A DNA stretch of 64,000 bases from Blastocystis sp. Blastoise (lineage: Eukaryota; Sar; Bigyra; Opalinata; Blastocystidae). Within the stretch, counting starts at the first letter, position 1. Every line of letters starts with the position of its first letter. Shown piece by piece: positions 1 through 21,966 of this stretch. The position numbers and the translations under genes were made by a program. The stretch covers positions 833,001-897,000 of the forward strand of contig JBBPEB010000009.1 of the NCBI GenBank assembly GCA_039096225.1, in the 5' to 3' direction. Under the pieces are notes generated by a model that did no database searches, had not been told where the DNA came from, and saw only the letters and a program-made list of their open reading frames with translations.

Positions 1-21
1 ATCACTGAATCCTATATAAAA

Positions 22-5517
<5,496 letters not shown>

Positions 5518-7092
5518 ATACTTGATATTAAACTGATTTATATAATTTTTTAATTTTATTTTCTTTATTTTTTATTTATTAAATATTTATATTTTATAAT
5601 TCTATATATGTATATTTTTATTTTTATTTTCTTTTCTATATATTTTTTTATTTATTAACTAATTATATTTTATAATTCTATATTTTTTTATGAAAACTTT
5701 TAACTTTTTTATATTATCGTTTATTGCTTAAATGATTATTTTTATTCTATTGCATTGTTGTTGTTACTATTCTTTTCTTTTCATGATTAATGAATATGTT
5801 TATGTTGTAAAATCAATGAATCCTTTTATCATCCTATTTTATATATAGCTCAATATATAATCTAATCCATCCTTCAATAACATATCATAAGTTATTGTTA
5901 ATATATGATAACATACTATATCAGGACCAAGTCAATAAAACATTTTAAGATTCATGTCTATATTTAATCTTTATTATATATATAAACCATATCTTCTTTA
6001 GTTTTTGAAACTACTGTTACTCGAACTATAATAAAACCATATGAATTTGAACACTGTAGTAATCATGACGGAGTGAAATATAGGGATAAGTGCATATGAA
6101 ATAAAATAGCATATAGTTACATAAATATATATAAAAGCATATATAATTCTTAATTATTTTTTATGCAATTGAGATATGTAGAAGATAATAAATAACCTAT
6201 AATAGCAATAATTGAATGGAGAAATAAAGCACATAAAAATGTAAGCTAGCACATAAACATACATAAAAAAACAATAAATGCCAAAAAGTGTTTGTTATTA
6301 AAAATAAATACTGAGAAGCATCTAATTAAATCGTTTAATTTCTAATAATATATTTAAAATAAAAGGATTATAAAATTCAAATAAAAAGTAGTCGTAATTG
6401 TTTTTTGTCAATGAATATAATGTTTCAATTTATTATATCAATTAATAATTAATTTGTCAACAAGACATTTTCAAGGCAATCAAACAATTAATAATAATAA
6501 ATACTTTTTACAGGAAATTACATTTTTATATTTCAATATCATTTCTCATTTATCTTTATATATCTCTACATAATCATTGTAAGCTTTTAAGATCGCTAAT
6601 TCTTCATAACTACAAATAAAAAGAATGAATTTCACTTTTCTATTCCTAATATTGTTTCTTACAAAAGTATCTATTTAATTATATTCTATACTGCTTCAAT
6701 AATAGCGTAACAAAAAAAATAAAACTATTGTTCCCCTACTTGCATAGAAGAAATACTAGATAAAAAAAAATTCAAGAAGACTTTCTTGGAATGGAGACAA
6801 TAAAACTGTCTCTATGATTTTTAGGGCAGATTATTGGTAGAATTATCAAAATAAGCAAATCAAAGATCATAAAATTATGAAACACAAAACGTTGTAATAG
6901 AATTCTAGGAGCTCCTCTGTCAATGATTAACGGAAGCTCCCGTGGGAATTACAAAAAAAAGATAGATAGACCCACTCATTTCATAATAAGCAAAAGAAAC
7001 GATAAATTCTTGCATTTATACGAGAGTAGTAGTTTATTTGGCTTAAGTATATTATTTGCGTCGTTGCGAGAGTTGAGTAAGAATAGAAAAGA
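5518..7092. other. intergenic region, no gene seen
   Basis: About 1.6 kb of AT-rich sequence between the giant vWA-like gene and the DUF5808-like gene. Short open frames here (for example near 6923-7108) lack homology, splice signals or composition suggesting coding. The segment next to 7093 should hold the promoter of the downstream gene, but I see no specific motif. Confidence 0.6.
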
Positions 7093-7902
7093 ATGGATTC
7101 TCCAGTAATTAATAGAATTCCGTTAGTAAGGAAAACAATTCTTGGGTGGATAGTTTTATTTATAACATATATACTTATTGTCTTGTTCACTTCTTTACAA
7201 AGTAATACTATACCAAAGACAATTTCTATTGGATGGAATGAAAGTCACGAACCTATTGCTTATGCATCTTCTGTATTTTTGATATGTGTTACGATTATTC
7301 CTTCGACAGTTATCACTATACTATCCGCTGGTTTAGCATTGATGCCATTATACAATAATAAATTAGCTCTTATTCCTTATAAAGAGTTCTGGCTATCAAT
7401 TGTCAATGTAGAAAAGACTTCATTCATTTTAATATGGCTTTCTTTATTAATTGGAATAGCTTCTAATATATTATCCTTCTCTTTATTCTATCCTATTTGG
7501 CATTTCAATATGAAGATATCCTATTATATTATATTATATTATATTTATTATGTTCATTATTAGTTTATGTTTATTATTATTAGTTTTTGTTTATTATTAT
7601 TAGTTTTTGTTTATTATTATTAGTTTTTGTTTATTATTATTAGTTTATGTTTATTATTATTAGTTTATGTTTATTATTATTGATATGTTTATTATTATAT
7701 TTATTATGTTTACTATTATTGTTTATGTTTACTATTGATATGTTTTCTTAATTGATCACTGTATGGACATTAGTATAGAACAATGTTCGGGTAATTATCT
7801 CTATATTCCTCAAATCATCATATATCTGGTTAATATTATATGCTACTTTGTCATCATTAACTTATATTTCTTTAGCCCTCCACAGTATATATATATATAT
7901 AT

Positions 7903-7937
<35 letters not shown>

Positions 7938-7942
7938 TTTGT

Positions 7943-8009
<67 letters not shown>

Positions 8010-8275
8010 TTTTATATAAAATAATGGTTATATATATATATAGAAAAGAGGGTAAGTTATTAGAGAGTGGAGATTTAGAAGAAGAAGGAGGATGGAAACG
8101 AGAAGTACTCTATTTTAACCCTTTTAATCCAGTTTTATTCCTTCATAAGCGCTTAGGAATGGGATGGACATGTAATCTTGGGAATCCGTGGATTACAGTC
8201 TTTGCCATGGGAATAATCATGATTATTGCGGCTATGTGTCTTTTTGTTTGTGTATTTGTTCCATTACATTATTAA
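7093..8275 (+). CDS. multi-pass membrane protein with DUF5808-like C-terminus
   Basis: Exon 1 starts at ATG 7093 and codes at least two hydrophobic helices (IVLFITYILIVLF, SVFLICVTIIPSTVITILSA). After a repeat-filled intron the frame resumes around 7755 with further helices. It then splices from 7884 (CA|gtatat) over a (TTTA)n intron to 8044 (ag|A AAA GAG), giving PPQ-KEGKL. The last exon has WKREVLYFNPFNPVLFLHKR and GMGWTCNLGNPW, which closely resemble the bacterial DUF5808 signature (WK.G..YYNP.DP..FV.KR.G.GWT.N..NP) found after DUF1648 in Firmicute membrane proteins, then one more helix. Function is unknown in that family. The first intron's borders are unresolved. Bacterial origin followed by intron gain is an inference. 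Confidence 0.65.
7560..7740 (+). repeat. about 20-bp minisatellite in an intron
   Basis: Tandem copies of a unit close to TTATTATTATTAGTTTTTGT, with a T/A variant (GTTTATG), fill the intron between the first two exons of the DUF5808-like gene. They decay at both ends into plain ATT-rich sequence. No coding potential. Confidence 0.85.
7901..8012 (+). repeat. (TTTA)n tetranucleotide repeat in an intron
   Basis: Roughly 27 copies of TTTA/ATTT run through the last intron of the DUF5808-like gene, with one TTTG interruption near 7940. The intron begins gtatatat at 7885 and ends atatatag at 8043. Confidence 0.9.
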
Positions 8276-8999
8276 ATTATATATATTCATATATCAATAT
8301 ATATATAATTATAGTATATCATATATCATTATTTATTTATATTGTTCATTTCTCTACATAATTATTATGTGTACAAAGAACAACCCATTTCTTTTTATTT
8401 TATTCCTTATCTTCCCTTTTATAGATATTTATATATCATTATTTCTTCTTTATCATTAATTCTATATATATATATATAATACATATATATATGATGCTTC
8501 TCTATATATTAATTTCCATACACTTTCATTTCCTTCTTGTCGTATTCATTATATTCCTCTAATTTTTATTATATATATATTTATTTATATATTTTATTTA
8601 TTTATTGTATTTTTATTGTTATTTCTTGTTATTGAATTATCAATTAATATTCTTTTTATATATATATATTTTTTGATAATTCATGTATATATATTTATTG
8701 TTTCTTCTTTTCTTATTCATGTTTTCTACTTTTTTCATTCATTTTCATTACTTATGTTTTTTTCAAAAGATCCATCTCTAAACTATTTGTTATATAAAAC
8801 ATCATTTCATGTCTTTATTTTTATCGTTGTATCATTCTTGTTGATTGTCTCTCATTTATTAATTAATTTGTTTTAATTATTTTGTTTTGTTTCATACAGA
8901 GTTTTATTAGCATATATTGATCTTATATATAAAGGTATTCAACTTTCAAATAAAATATATGTTGTTTAAATATTGAAATACATTTTTTTTTTAATTTCC
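8276..8999. other. intergenic region, no gene seen
   Basis: Very AT-rich spacer with runs of ATAT and TTTATT. The hydrophobic open frames in it are composition artefacts (Phe/Ile/Tyr-only translations). The right end must contain the CDC27 promoter; no distinct motif is visible. Confidence 0.6.
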
Positions 9000-11656
9000 A
9001 TGGTTGTTAGCAAGGAAGATATTAAAACCTTTATCACATTAGAACAATATGATGATGGTATATATTCATAGATATCTAAAGATTAATTTCATAAAGCATT
9101 GTTTTACTGTGAGACACTATATGATATCAATCATGATGCTGAATACTTGTATTTTATTGGTTCCGTATACCTACATCAGAAAATGTATCAAAGAGCGATT
9201 AAAGCGTTTCAATCATGTAACATGTCCGAAGCAAAGTATGATTTTGTTCACATATTTGTTTCCTTGATGTTTTAAATATTTATCTTTGTAGATTCCTGAT
9301 GGCAAAAGCGTATTATATGTTAGAACAATATGATGAGGCAGAATTAATTCTGCTTGAAGAGCCTGTAAGTCATAATTTTTATTCATTATTATTTTATATA
9401 GAGTATTCCATGTGGTGGAAATGGTTGTGGATTGTTAGGAGATATATACAGAGTTACAAATCGTCAGAAATTAGCCTGTCAAACATATCAGAAAGGAATC
9501 AATATAGATCCTCAACTCTGGTCATTAAAACATAAATTGCATATGCTTTATGAAGGTATTTATGATTATATTTGTTAGAATATTTTCATCATGTTTATTC
9601 CTCAATTATTTTATATATCTATAGAAGAATCCAATCAAGTAATTTATTAGTTCATCTATTGTTTCTCAATATTATATACAATTATACTCTATATTATAAA
9701 GAATAAAATAGCATATTTATAATAAGAATATATATATATAGGATTCTAATAATGAAATAGGAAAAGAAGATGATTTGGGTATTCTATTTATATATATTTT
9801 CTTTATTATTTATTATATATATATATGTTAATGTTTTATATATATAGTTACAATGTCTATTAATATATATAACAAACTCGATATGCTTGTAGAAAAGTAA
9901 TTTTGTTATTATATATCATTTATTATTTATATATATATTTATTATAATAAATACATATGTATATATTTATTATATAAAAATAGTCCTGTTATATATAATA
10001 ATATAACTATTTATAATTAGAAATAAATGTTCAGAAGCCTTGTCTATAATACATTCCTTACCTTCTAACAGTGCATTTATTCATATATATAATACTGCAC
10101 GTTTAGATTATTATACTGCTTCTATATATACAAAATTAGGTTATTATTCAAAAGCAAGAGCATTATTAGATCGATGTATATTGAAATCCCCGTGGAATTC
10201 GGAGTATTGGGTATTATACTGTAATGTTCTTTGGCATTTAAAAGATATTAAAGAATTGACAAGAAATGGAAACTATTTCTTTATTAATGATCGTCTATCG
10301 TATTATGTAAATATATATATAGTTTATAAATTATTAGGATATTATTTTTGTTAAATTATAATTTATTATTATATATTGTACAAACATTATATATATATAT
10401 ATATTCTATTATAACTATTCTATATATTTTTCAATATCGGTTTTTTATATAATAACATCTATATAAATCATTAACATATATAAATACATACATATAATAA
10501 TGAACATATTATATATATATATAAATCATTAACATATATATATATCATGCATATAATAATGAACATATAATATATATATATAAATCATTAACATATATAA
10601 ATACATACATATAATAATAAACATATTATATATATATATATATATATATCTCATTAACATATATAAATACATACATATAATAATAAACATATTATATATA
10701 TATATATCTCATTAACATATATATATACTAGACATGGATCGCTATAGCGAATTCTCTTTCTTTATCCGACAACCATATTAACGCTATAGAATGTCTTCAG
10801 CGTGCAAATCAACTTGAAAAGAATAATTCTCATATATTAGGTCTAATTGCATTTGAATATTTATCTATAAAGAATTATGAAGAAGCTACCAAATATTATC
10901 GTTATGCATTATTACTTAATGAAAACAATTATAAAGTCTGGGAATGTCTTGCATTTATTTATGCTACCTCTGTATATATAGTTCTATTTATATAATATTT
11001 TTATATTTTTTTTTCTATAAAACTTCACTATATAATTTATTATATATTTTCTTTATAAAATTCACAATATTATATATAATCCTATATCTATTACACTTAT
11101 TTTCTTTAATAGGAACAATATAAAGTATCTGTAACATTCTATAAGAAAGCTATCGAATTATTTCCTGAAAATCCTCAACTATATATTAATATATGTAAAT
11201 TATTTCTTTAATTATTAGTTATTATATTATAAATAGCAAATATATATCAAAAACTCAATAAAAATGATATTGCCATTCAATATCTAATGAAATATAATAA
11301 ATTTAATCCAACAAATCCACAAGTATATCCATTTATTTATCTTTATTATAATTTTTCTTTATTTTATGTAGATATTAACAAATTTAGCCTTATTATATCA
11401 ATCTATGAAGATGCCTAAGGAATCATTATACTATTTTGAGCAATCCTTCCAAATAGAACCTCCTAATGAATCACATTTCTTTCAAATTGGAAAATCTTAT
11501 TATGATGTAAACCAATATTTTAATGCTTCTATCTACCTTAACAAAGCATTATTAACAAATCCACCAAATATTGAAGAAATACAGGTATTCATTAATCACT
11601 TTATTTAATTTAAAATTTTATAGAAACTTTTAAAATCAATGAAAGAAAAAACATAG
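9000..11656 (+). CDS. CDC27: APC/C subunit 3 (CDC27-like) TPR protein
   Basis: Multi-exon gene. ATG 9000 opens exon 1 (MVVSKEDIKTFITLEQYDD); later exons join in frame through GT...AG introns to a TAG at 11656. CDC27 is a TPR scaffold of the anaphase-promoting complex that dimerises and binds co-activators. The N-terminal part has paired helices and the signature GLLGDIYRVTNRQKLACQ followed by INIDPQLWSLKHKL, matching the family's 'lGhiyrktnr...ki.P.lW.....l' block. The middle exon (about 10021-10308) has LGYYSKARALLDR and YWVLYCNVLWHLKD, equivalent to 'YSTTLWHLQ' in human CDC27. The C-terminal exons give at least five consecutive TPRs (CLQRANQLEKNNSHILGLIA, FEQSFQIEPPNESHFFQIGK). The protein is short for the family because the disordered mid-region is nearly absent. 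CDC16 or CDC23 are less likely alternatives. Confidence 0.75.
10460..10730 (+). repeat. intronic minisatellite, unit about 55 bp
   Basis: Four to five copies of a unit containing CATTAACATATATAAATACA, then TACATATAATAATGAACATA and an AT run, fill the intron that precedes the CDC27 exon opening at TWIAIANSL. Copies differ mainly in AT-run length. Confidence 0.8.
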
Positions 11657-11907
11657 TCAAATTTTTATATTGTAACTATTCTGTTGTGTTTTTAAAAAAA
11701 AATTAAAATGTTTTAAATCAAGTATATCTAGTTTTGTTTTTTGTGTTGTTTAATAGAACAAACAAATATATATATTATAATTCACAAATATTAATATATT
11801 ATAAGTTACGTTAAAACCAAATCAAAAGAGAAAAACTAAAATTAAAAAAGTAAATATATAAGAAATAATCAACTCCGAATTATTTAATGTTTACTTCAGT
11901 AATTGAT

Positions 11908-12948
11908 TTAGTTTTCCTTGGGGGCTTCTTCAGTCTTAGGAGCTTCTTCGATCTTAGCAGCAGCAGCAGCTTGTTCAGCAAGATGAGCCTTTAATTCTTC
12001 AGGAGTCCAGAATTGGTTAATACCTTCCTTGGGGATTGGTTTCCAAGCAGAAGTAGTGTAACCGTTCTTGTGTAAGTAGTAGTTCTTACAGATTTCATTG
12101 AACCAGAACATAAGACCAGCATAAGGAGTAACCTTAACTAAGTTAGCAACGGTACCTTTCCAGAGACCGAGAACACCCTTAGCCTTAATGGTTTTAGCAA
12201 AACAATCCCAGAGACCATTGAATTCAACATCAGCCTTAGGACCATCCATAGCACAAGATTGAGCTTGCATCTTCTTACGGACAGTATCGAAGGGGAAAGA
12301 GAAAGTTTGAGCAAAAGCACCAGCTAAACAACCATTAACGAAATTTTGCCAACCAGAAAGTTCATTACGAGGTTTACCCCACATAACAGCAAGAACTTCA
12401 TAACCCATGAAAGTAGCACCAGAGAAAGGAATAACACCGAGAATAGAAGCAAGCATACCCTTGTAGAAAGCGAGGAAACCTTCTTCTTTGTAAATCTTCT
12501 TGAAAGCATCAACAATACCGTTATATTTAGGATTGACCTTAGATTGAATGGTAAGACGAGTCTTGACCATATCAAGAGGATAGACGGAACAGGTAGCAAT
12601 GATACCACCAGTAGAACCAGCAATAGCAGCGTTAGTAGCAGACATCTTACCAGTCTTAGCATCAGTGAACATAATCTTAAGAGAATTGAAGGCAGCAAAT
12701 TGAATAGCATTGTAAGGGAAAAGTCTTAAACAAGCAACGAAGTTACCTTTCCAAAGACCCTTCCAACCTTCTTCTTGAATAATATTCTTGAAGGTACCAA
12801 TGAATCCCTTGTGTTGAGCGGAACCGACTTGAGCGATAATCTTGACGACATCAAGAGGAGAGGTGAAAGTTCTAGAACCAGCACCAGCGATACCACCAGA
12901 GATGAATTGTTGCCAGAAAGTTAAACGACGATCCTTCTTTGAACCCAT
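11908..12948 (-). CDS. mitochondrial carrier family (SLC25) protein
   Basis: Intronless 346-residue frame from ATG 12948 to TAA 11908. It has the three tandem carrier repeats, each with the PxDxx(K/R) signature: SPLDVVK near residue 31, YPLDMVK near 124 and FPFDTVRKK near 225, with conserved EEGWKGLWKGN and YKG/WKG motifs after each first helix. Such proteins have six membrane helices and exchange nucleotides, cofactors or metabolites across the inner membrane of mitochondria or hydrogenosomes. The overall type is closest to the adenine-nucleotide/CoA group, but the substrate is not certain. A charged Ala/Glu-rich C-terminal tail (AEQAAAAAKIEEAPK) is unusual. Codon use is much less AT-biased than in neighbours (many AAG, ACC, GTC), suggesting high expression. 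Confidence 0.93.
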   Translation of the reverse strand: MGSKKDRRLTFWQQFISGGIAGAGSRTFTSPLDVVKIIAQVGSAQHKGFIGTFKNIIQEEGWKGLWKGNFVACLRLFPYNAIQFAAFNSLKIMFTDAKTGKMSATNAAIAGSTGGIIATCSVYPLDMVKTRLTIQSKVNPKYNGIVDAFKKIYKEEGFLAFYKGMLASILGVIPFSGATFMGYEVLAVMWGKPRNELSGWQNFVNGCLAGAFAQTFSFPFDTVRKKMQAQSCAMDGPKADVEFNGLWDCFAKTIKAKGVLGLWKGTVANLVKVTPYAGLMFWFNEICKNYYLHKNGYTTSAWKPIPKEGINQFWTPEELKAHLAEQAAAAAKIEEAPKTEEAPKEN

Positions 12949-13671
12949 AGTTATTTTGGAGTTGGAAAATAATTATTTGTGAAAAGACTTTTCACTCATA
13001 ATGATAAATAGCACATCGGATCCATTGAGAGGGAGAAATTAATAGGGGTTTATATAATTATTCAGAGTAGTTATTCTAACGTGAAACCATAAACCAATCA
13101 AAAACAGCGATCATTCATGGGGGTATAATCATTTTGACAAATAAACAAAGTTTTTTCATACATCTACGCCAAATTGGTTTTTACCCCATAGAATGCTTCC
13201 TGTCCAAGAACATTATAATCCAATAAAATGAAAGATTACTCTTTTTGAGGTTCTCGATTTCTTTTACTTCTAGTCAAAATTTCGTAAAACCGTTGCCATT
13301 TCTATTATCCTGTTTCCTTCCATAAGTTTATTCAAAGATCCTTTTTTTCCTTTAGATATCTTAAAGAAAGAATGACTTATCAGTTTCTTATAGAAAATTG
13401 ATATCCTTATTCAATTTAAGTCATTCTAAAATCAATTTATTTCTCTAGTTCCTAGAATTTTTCAAACTCTACATTTTTCAAATCAAAATATGAACTACAG
13501 TTCATTAATCAATAATGAATATAACAAAATAAGCAACATAACAATGTAATGAAAAAAAAAGAACAAAAGATATTGAGCATTTAATGCAAAGACAATTTAT
13601 GAATTCTAGTAATACTACAAAATAATGAATTTAGGTTTTTGATTGATATTATTTTTAAAAAATGTTATCAT
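12949..13671. other. intergenic spacer between carrier and Rab5 genes
   Basis: About 720 bases: upstream region of the carrier gene on the left and 3' side of the Rab5 gene on the right. No open frame or structured element stands out. It is less repeat-rich than other spacers here. Confidence 0.6.
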
Positions 13672-14914
13672 TTAACAACACTTCTTTTTCTCTTGAGGAG
13701 CTACACCTAATTGGCTAATAGTATTTTGTGGAGCTGCAGAAACAAGAGGTAAACGTTCAGCTAAATATATATATATATTATTCGTATATTTGTATAAATT
13801 TAATTGAGAAAACAAATATATATACCTATTTGAATAAAAAGTTCATGAATATTTTGTGCTGTTTTAGCCTATGTAATACATATTATTATAACAAAATATA
13901 TATATTTATAATTAAAAAATACAGAAGTTTCCATATAAATAACACCACTTTCTTTGGCATATTCTTGTGCTAATTCAACAGGTACTTCTCTCTATATAAA
14001 AATATATATATTATATAGATTAATTATAAATAATGTATATATATATAGAGAAACATACAGATTGTTCTAAATCACATTTATTACCTGCAAGACCAATAAC
14101 CATATCAGGATTTCCCGCTATAAATATATATATCATATTATTATTATCGTTTTATAATATTTATTTAAAATAAAATATATTTAATGATAAATATATTTAT
14201 AATTATAAATATATAATATTAATTTAAAATAAAATATATTTAATTATAAATATATAATATTAACTTAAATAAAATATATTTAATTATAAATATATAATAT
14301 AATTATAAATATAGAAATACAGTTTTGTTGTAATTCAGCAACCCAATTTTTAGCTCTATTAAATGTAATCTAAATAAATATAAATAGTGTATAATAAGTA
14401 TAAGATACATATCATACTCTACTAGTAATATCATAAACAACAAGTGCAGCCTTAGCACCTCTATAATACATAGGAGCAAGACTATGATATCTATATACAT
14501 ATATTATAAACTATCATAAAAATAGCACATAACTACAACATAATTATCACATGATTTTATATTTTTAATAGTGAACTAAGATAATAAAAGCAAAACAAAC
14601 ATCATTAAAAACTATTTTTTAAGAAAAAAAAACAAATTGAAGATAAGTATTTACCTTTCTTGACCAGCAGTATCCCAAATATCAAATTGAACAATGCCCT
14701 TTTCTAAAGGAACTGTTTGAGTAAGAAAAGCAGCACCAATAGTACTCTCTTGGTTATCAAGAAATTTGTCCTTTACATATCTTTGAACAATACTTGATTT
14801 ACCAACAGCAGTTTCACCAAGTAAAACCTAAATTGAATATATTTCTTTAATTATTTCTATTCATTATAATAATACAAGCTTGAATTTATATTTTGGAAGA
14901 TTTTGATTTTCCAT
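13672..14914 (-). CDS. RAB5: Rab5-family small GTPase
   Basis: Eight exons (14914-14876, 14827-14655, 14490-14418, 14369-14321, 14117-14059, 13991-13923, 13868-13826, 13760-13672) give a 197-residue protein with every junction in frame at GT...AG. The first exon ends KYKFKL and the next opens [12 protein letters not shown] (P-loop). [12 protein letters not shown] is the Rab5-type effector loop, WDTAGQE the switch II motif, then GNKCDLEQ and METSAKT for guanine recognition. The tail KKKCC is a double-geranylgeranylation signal. Rab5 controls early endosome fusion. Introns are 45-200 bp, all AT-rich. Length and motif spacing are normal. Confidence 0.95.
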
Positions 14915-15194
14915 ATTGAAAATGATCACAACAAACAAAAGAAAACAATAGATATCAATTCCTGTTTTTTTTCCTTCCTCTATTGATCAACATGCCTTGA
15001 GTCTTCTCTTAGACATTCCTTTATTAAAAATCCTTTATTTTCACGGTTATATTGTGTTTTTCATTTTTTTAAATGTTATTTGTGTTATATCCCTATGGAT
15101 GTGATCTTATTCTTTTGAAAAGACTTATTATGATATATATAACTATAGATCAATATGATACTGGCATAGAATAATATTATTTTGACATTTAAAA

Positions 15195-15809
15195 ATGAAT
15201 TTTTCAGAAAGAATTAAAGATATTCAACAGTGTGAAAATCTAGCAAGTCTTGTAAATGTCGAAGAAGTTCAAGTATCTAAAAAAAACTATATTCTAACAT
15301 AATAAAAAACTGATGTCCTCTAGGAAATCGGTGGAAAGCATTATGAAGAAGATGAATCGATTAAAGAATTGTTTCAATCAATTATGCAAGAATGTAATGA
15401 TAATATAAGCATAATTGAAAAAGAAATTGGCTCATTTGATCCAAAAGTATTTTATTTAAAGTAATAGTTATCTTTTTTCTATTTATCTTTTTCTATTATA
15501 AGACAAGTATCAAAATTATGAGATCAGCATTACATCAACTAAAAGGATTGTCTTTCATCGACAAAGTAAGAACATCTGCTGCAGCACTCCATGAGTGTAT
15601 TCATGAATTTGAAGATGAATGTATGTGTTTTTATATAATTTTTCAATCATTTATATCATGTAATCCATATAAATCACATAGTAACCAAAGAAGAAGACCT
15701 CCAACATGTCATAGACCTCTATATGGGTCAGGTGAAATGTCTCTTTGTTAATTTAAAAACAACATATAAAGAAACTATCAATATTCTAACAATTATCAAA
15801 CTTTTATAG
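15195..15809 (+). CDS. small coiled-coil protein, unknown
   Basis: Four exons (15195-15272, 15324-15446, 15503-15620, 15682-15809) join in frame to a 148-residue acidic helical protein beginning MNFSERIKDIQQ and ending KLL-TAG. It is rich in heptad-like helices (SIKELFQSIMQECNDNISII, MRSALHQLKGLSFIDKV), with no membrane segment. The exon borders are supported by GT...AG and continuous frame. Size and helical character resemble small subunits of tethering or BLOC-type complexes, but there is no diagnostic motif and I do not assign a function. It starts 280 bases from the divergent Rab5 gene. Confidence 0.65.
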
Positions 15810-16402
15810 AAAAATATAATAGAAATCTATTGCTTTGATAAGTTTACGAATTTTTGTTTTGTTAATTTTATTCAATACATTTTTATTTTACAAATAATAA
15901 TAAAAAAACATTATTTATATATCTTATTATAAGAAGAACATTTTTATGTATATAGAAAGGTAAATAATTGACATGATGTAGTTAGAAAAACCAACATGAT
16001 TCTAGAAACGCATATATTTTTTCTTAAATCATTTCTAAAGACCATGAACATATAATACAACAAACAAATTTTGTTAAATTTAATTCTTGTAGTGATTAGT
16101 CGACACCCAATCTGTTTATTTATATACATTAATTTATATTCTTTCTCAGTTGAAACATCTATATCATATAAATATGATTGCTAAAAGAAATGTTTAAGAT
16201 TAACAGTAAATGACGTCAACTAGTGTTTATTTATTATAAATAAAATGAGAATCGAACTTATACAATGGAAGAGAAGAATTAATTTTAATACTTGATCTTT
16301 GTATATATCAAAAACATCGGGTTATCAGTAAAGATCTCTTTAAAAACTATTGTTTTTCTGTATTTTTTGTTCGTTTTCGTATATTATTATTTAAAACTTA
16401 TT
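15810..16402. other. intergenic region with a CRE-like palindrome
   Basis: AT-rich spacer without coding signal. It carries the 8-bp palindrome TGACGTCA at 16211-16218, the classical CRE/bZIP target, about 190 bases before the ATG of the next gene. A single site may be coincidence. Confidence 0.4.
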
Positions 16403-16681
16403 ATGGATACTACTTTGATTATTTACGGAGTTTGTGCTGTCGCTGTTGTTGCATTAATCTTCATTTATTGCTGTTGTTGTAAATCCAAACAGAAATATTC
16501 TAAAGTTGAAGCTCATGATGAAAAAGAAATAGAAAGTTTCGTTAACAAATCTCAAGATGGTATTATTGCTATAAATCTTTCGAAAGCTAAGGAATCTGAT
16601 AATGGATCTCGTCTTAAGAACTTAAAAGGTGGTGCTAAACCTTTCTTAGAATCCGATTCTGATAAAGAAGAACAACTCTAA
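16403..16681 (+). CDS. small single-pass membrane protein
   Basis: ATG 16403 gives a 92-residue protein: MDTTLIIYGV, then one hydrophobic helix (CAVAVVALIFIYCCCC) that ends in a cysteine cluster, then a Lys/Ser/Asp-rich soluble tail ending in acidic residues (ESDSDKEEQL). The C-C-C-C patch at the membrane edge is a likely palmitoylation site, and a DHHC acyltransferase gene lies in the same window. The open frame extends upstream, but only via a TTG and a second hydrophobic run, so the ATG is preferred. No homologue recognised. Confidence 0.6.
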   Translation: MDTTLIIYGVCAVAVVALIFIYCCCCKSKQKYSKVEAHDEKEIESFVNKSQDGIIAINLSKAKESDNGSRLKNLKGGAKPFLESDSDKEEQL

Positions 16682-16971
16682 ATGTTCTCACTATATAAGC
16701 TATTCATTTTATTATTAAAAAAAAAAACTTATTCTCGCTTGTCTACATTTATTATTGTATTATTTGTTGTTTTTATTATAAATAAATATATATGATATAA
16801 TACAAACAAGTTAATATAAAAAAACATGCGCAACATCTTTTACTATTATAAATAATGATAAAAAATGTAATTATGATAAAAAAGAGACTATTGGAAAAGT
16901 AAATTGGATGAACTTGAAATATATTCTATAATTCTATATATAAAAAGATAGTATACATATATGTAAATAGA

Positions 16972-21327
<4,356 letters not shown>

Positions 21328-21662
21328 ATTCAATATAAAAAACTAACTTAAAATAATTTAAAAACTTCAATTGTTTTAAAAAAAAGAAAAAAAATTAAGC
21401 TACGTTTGAAAAGTTATTCGAATTGGATTTCTTTCTTATTGTTTTTATATATGGAAAATATCACTATACAGCAAAACATTAATAATTTCCACGGTAATGA
21501 CAACAGAATTTTATTTGTGTTTACATCAATTTCTATCCTATTTATTTACGTTTATGAAATTACAATTATATGTCCAATATATACATAACAATAAAAACAA
21601 AATATAATAAAAAAAAATTAGAATGAGACACAAGAAAAAAAAATATAATAATGAGAAAAATT

Positions 21663-21733
21663 TGCACCAGCCGGGAATCGAACCCGGGTCTGTTCCGTGG
21701 CAGGGAACTATCTTACCACTGGACCACTGGTGC
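21663..21733 (-). tRNA. tRNA-Gly (GCC)
   Basis: Read on the minus strand: acceptor GCACCAG pairs with CTGGTGC, the D-arm is built on TGGTCCAGTGGTA (A box), the anticodon loop is CTGCCAC with anticodon GCC, and the T-arm ACCCGGGTTCGATTCCCGG contains a perfect B box. Length is 71 nt with no intron. The discriminator A follows at 21663. It is strongly GC-rich against the surroundings, as expected for a functional tRNA. Confidence 0.97.
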
Positions 21734-21966
21734 ATGGAATTGTTTTTCTATCATAGACATTCGAATAACTAAAAACTCTCCCAGATTATCATTAATCAGT
21801 AATATTTCTATTTTTAAGTAGAATCTATTGGCATTCCCGTAAATAGAATTAACACGATTCTTTCAAAAGTATTCGGTTCTTTTTTTGGTTGGATTTCTAT
21901 AAAGGATTCTTGATTATATTGAAGTGTTTTTATGCTCTGAGTGGTTGACATTTTTATATTCCTGTG

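Noticed and set aside
12324-12729. Frames on both strands inside the carrier gene
   Set aside because: Shadows produced by the less AT-biased codons of the carrier gene.
21814-21951. 45-codon minus-strand frame between tRNA-Gly and the DHHC gene
   Set aside because: Starts 15 bases from the divergent DHHC ATG, leaving no room for a promoter; no motif. Possible but unsupported.
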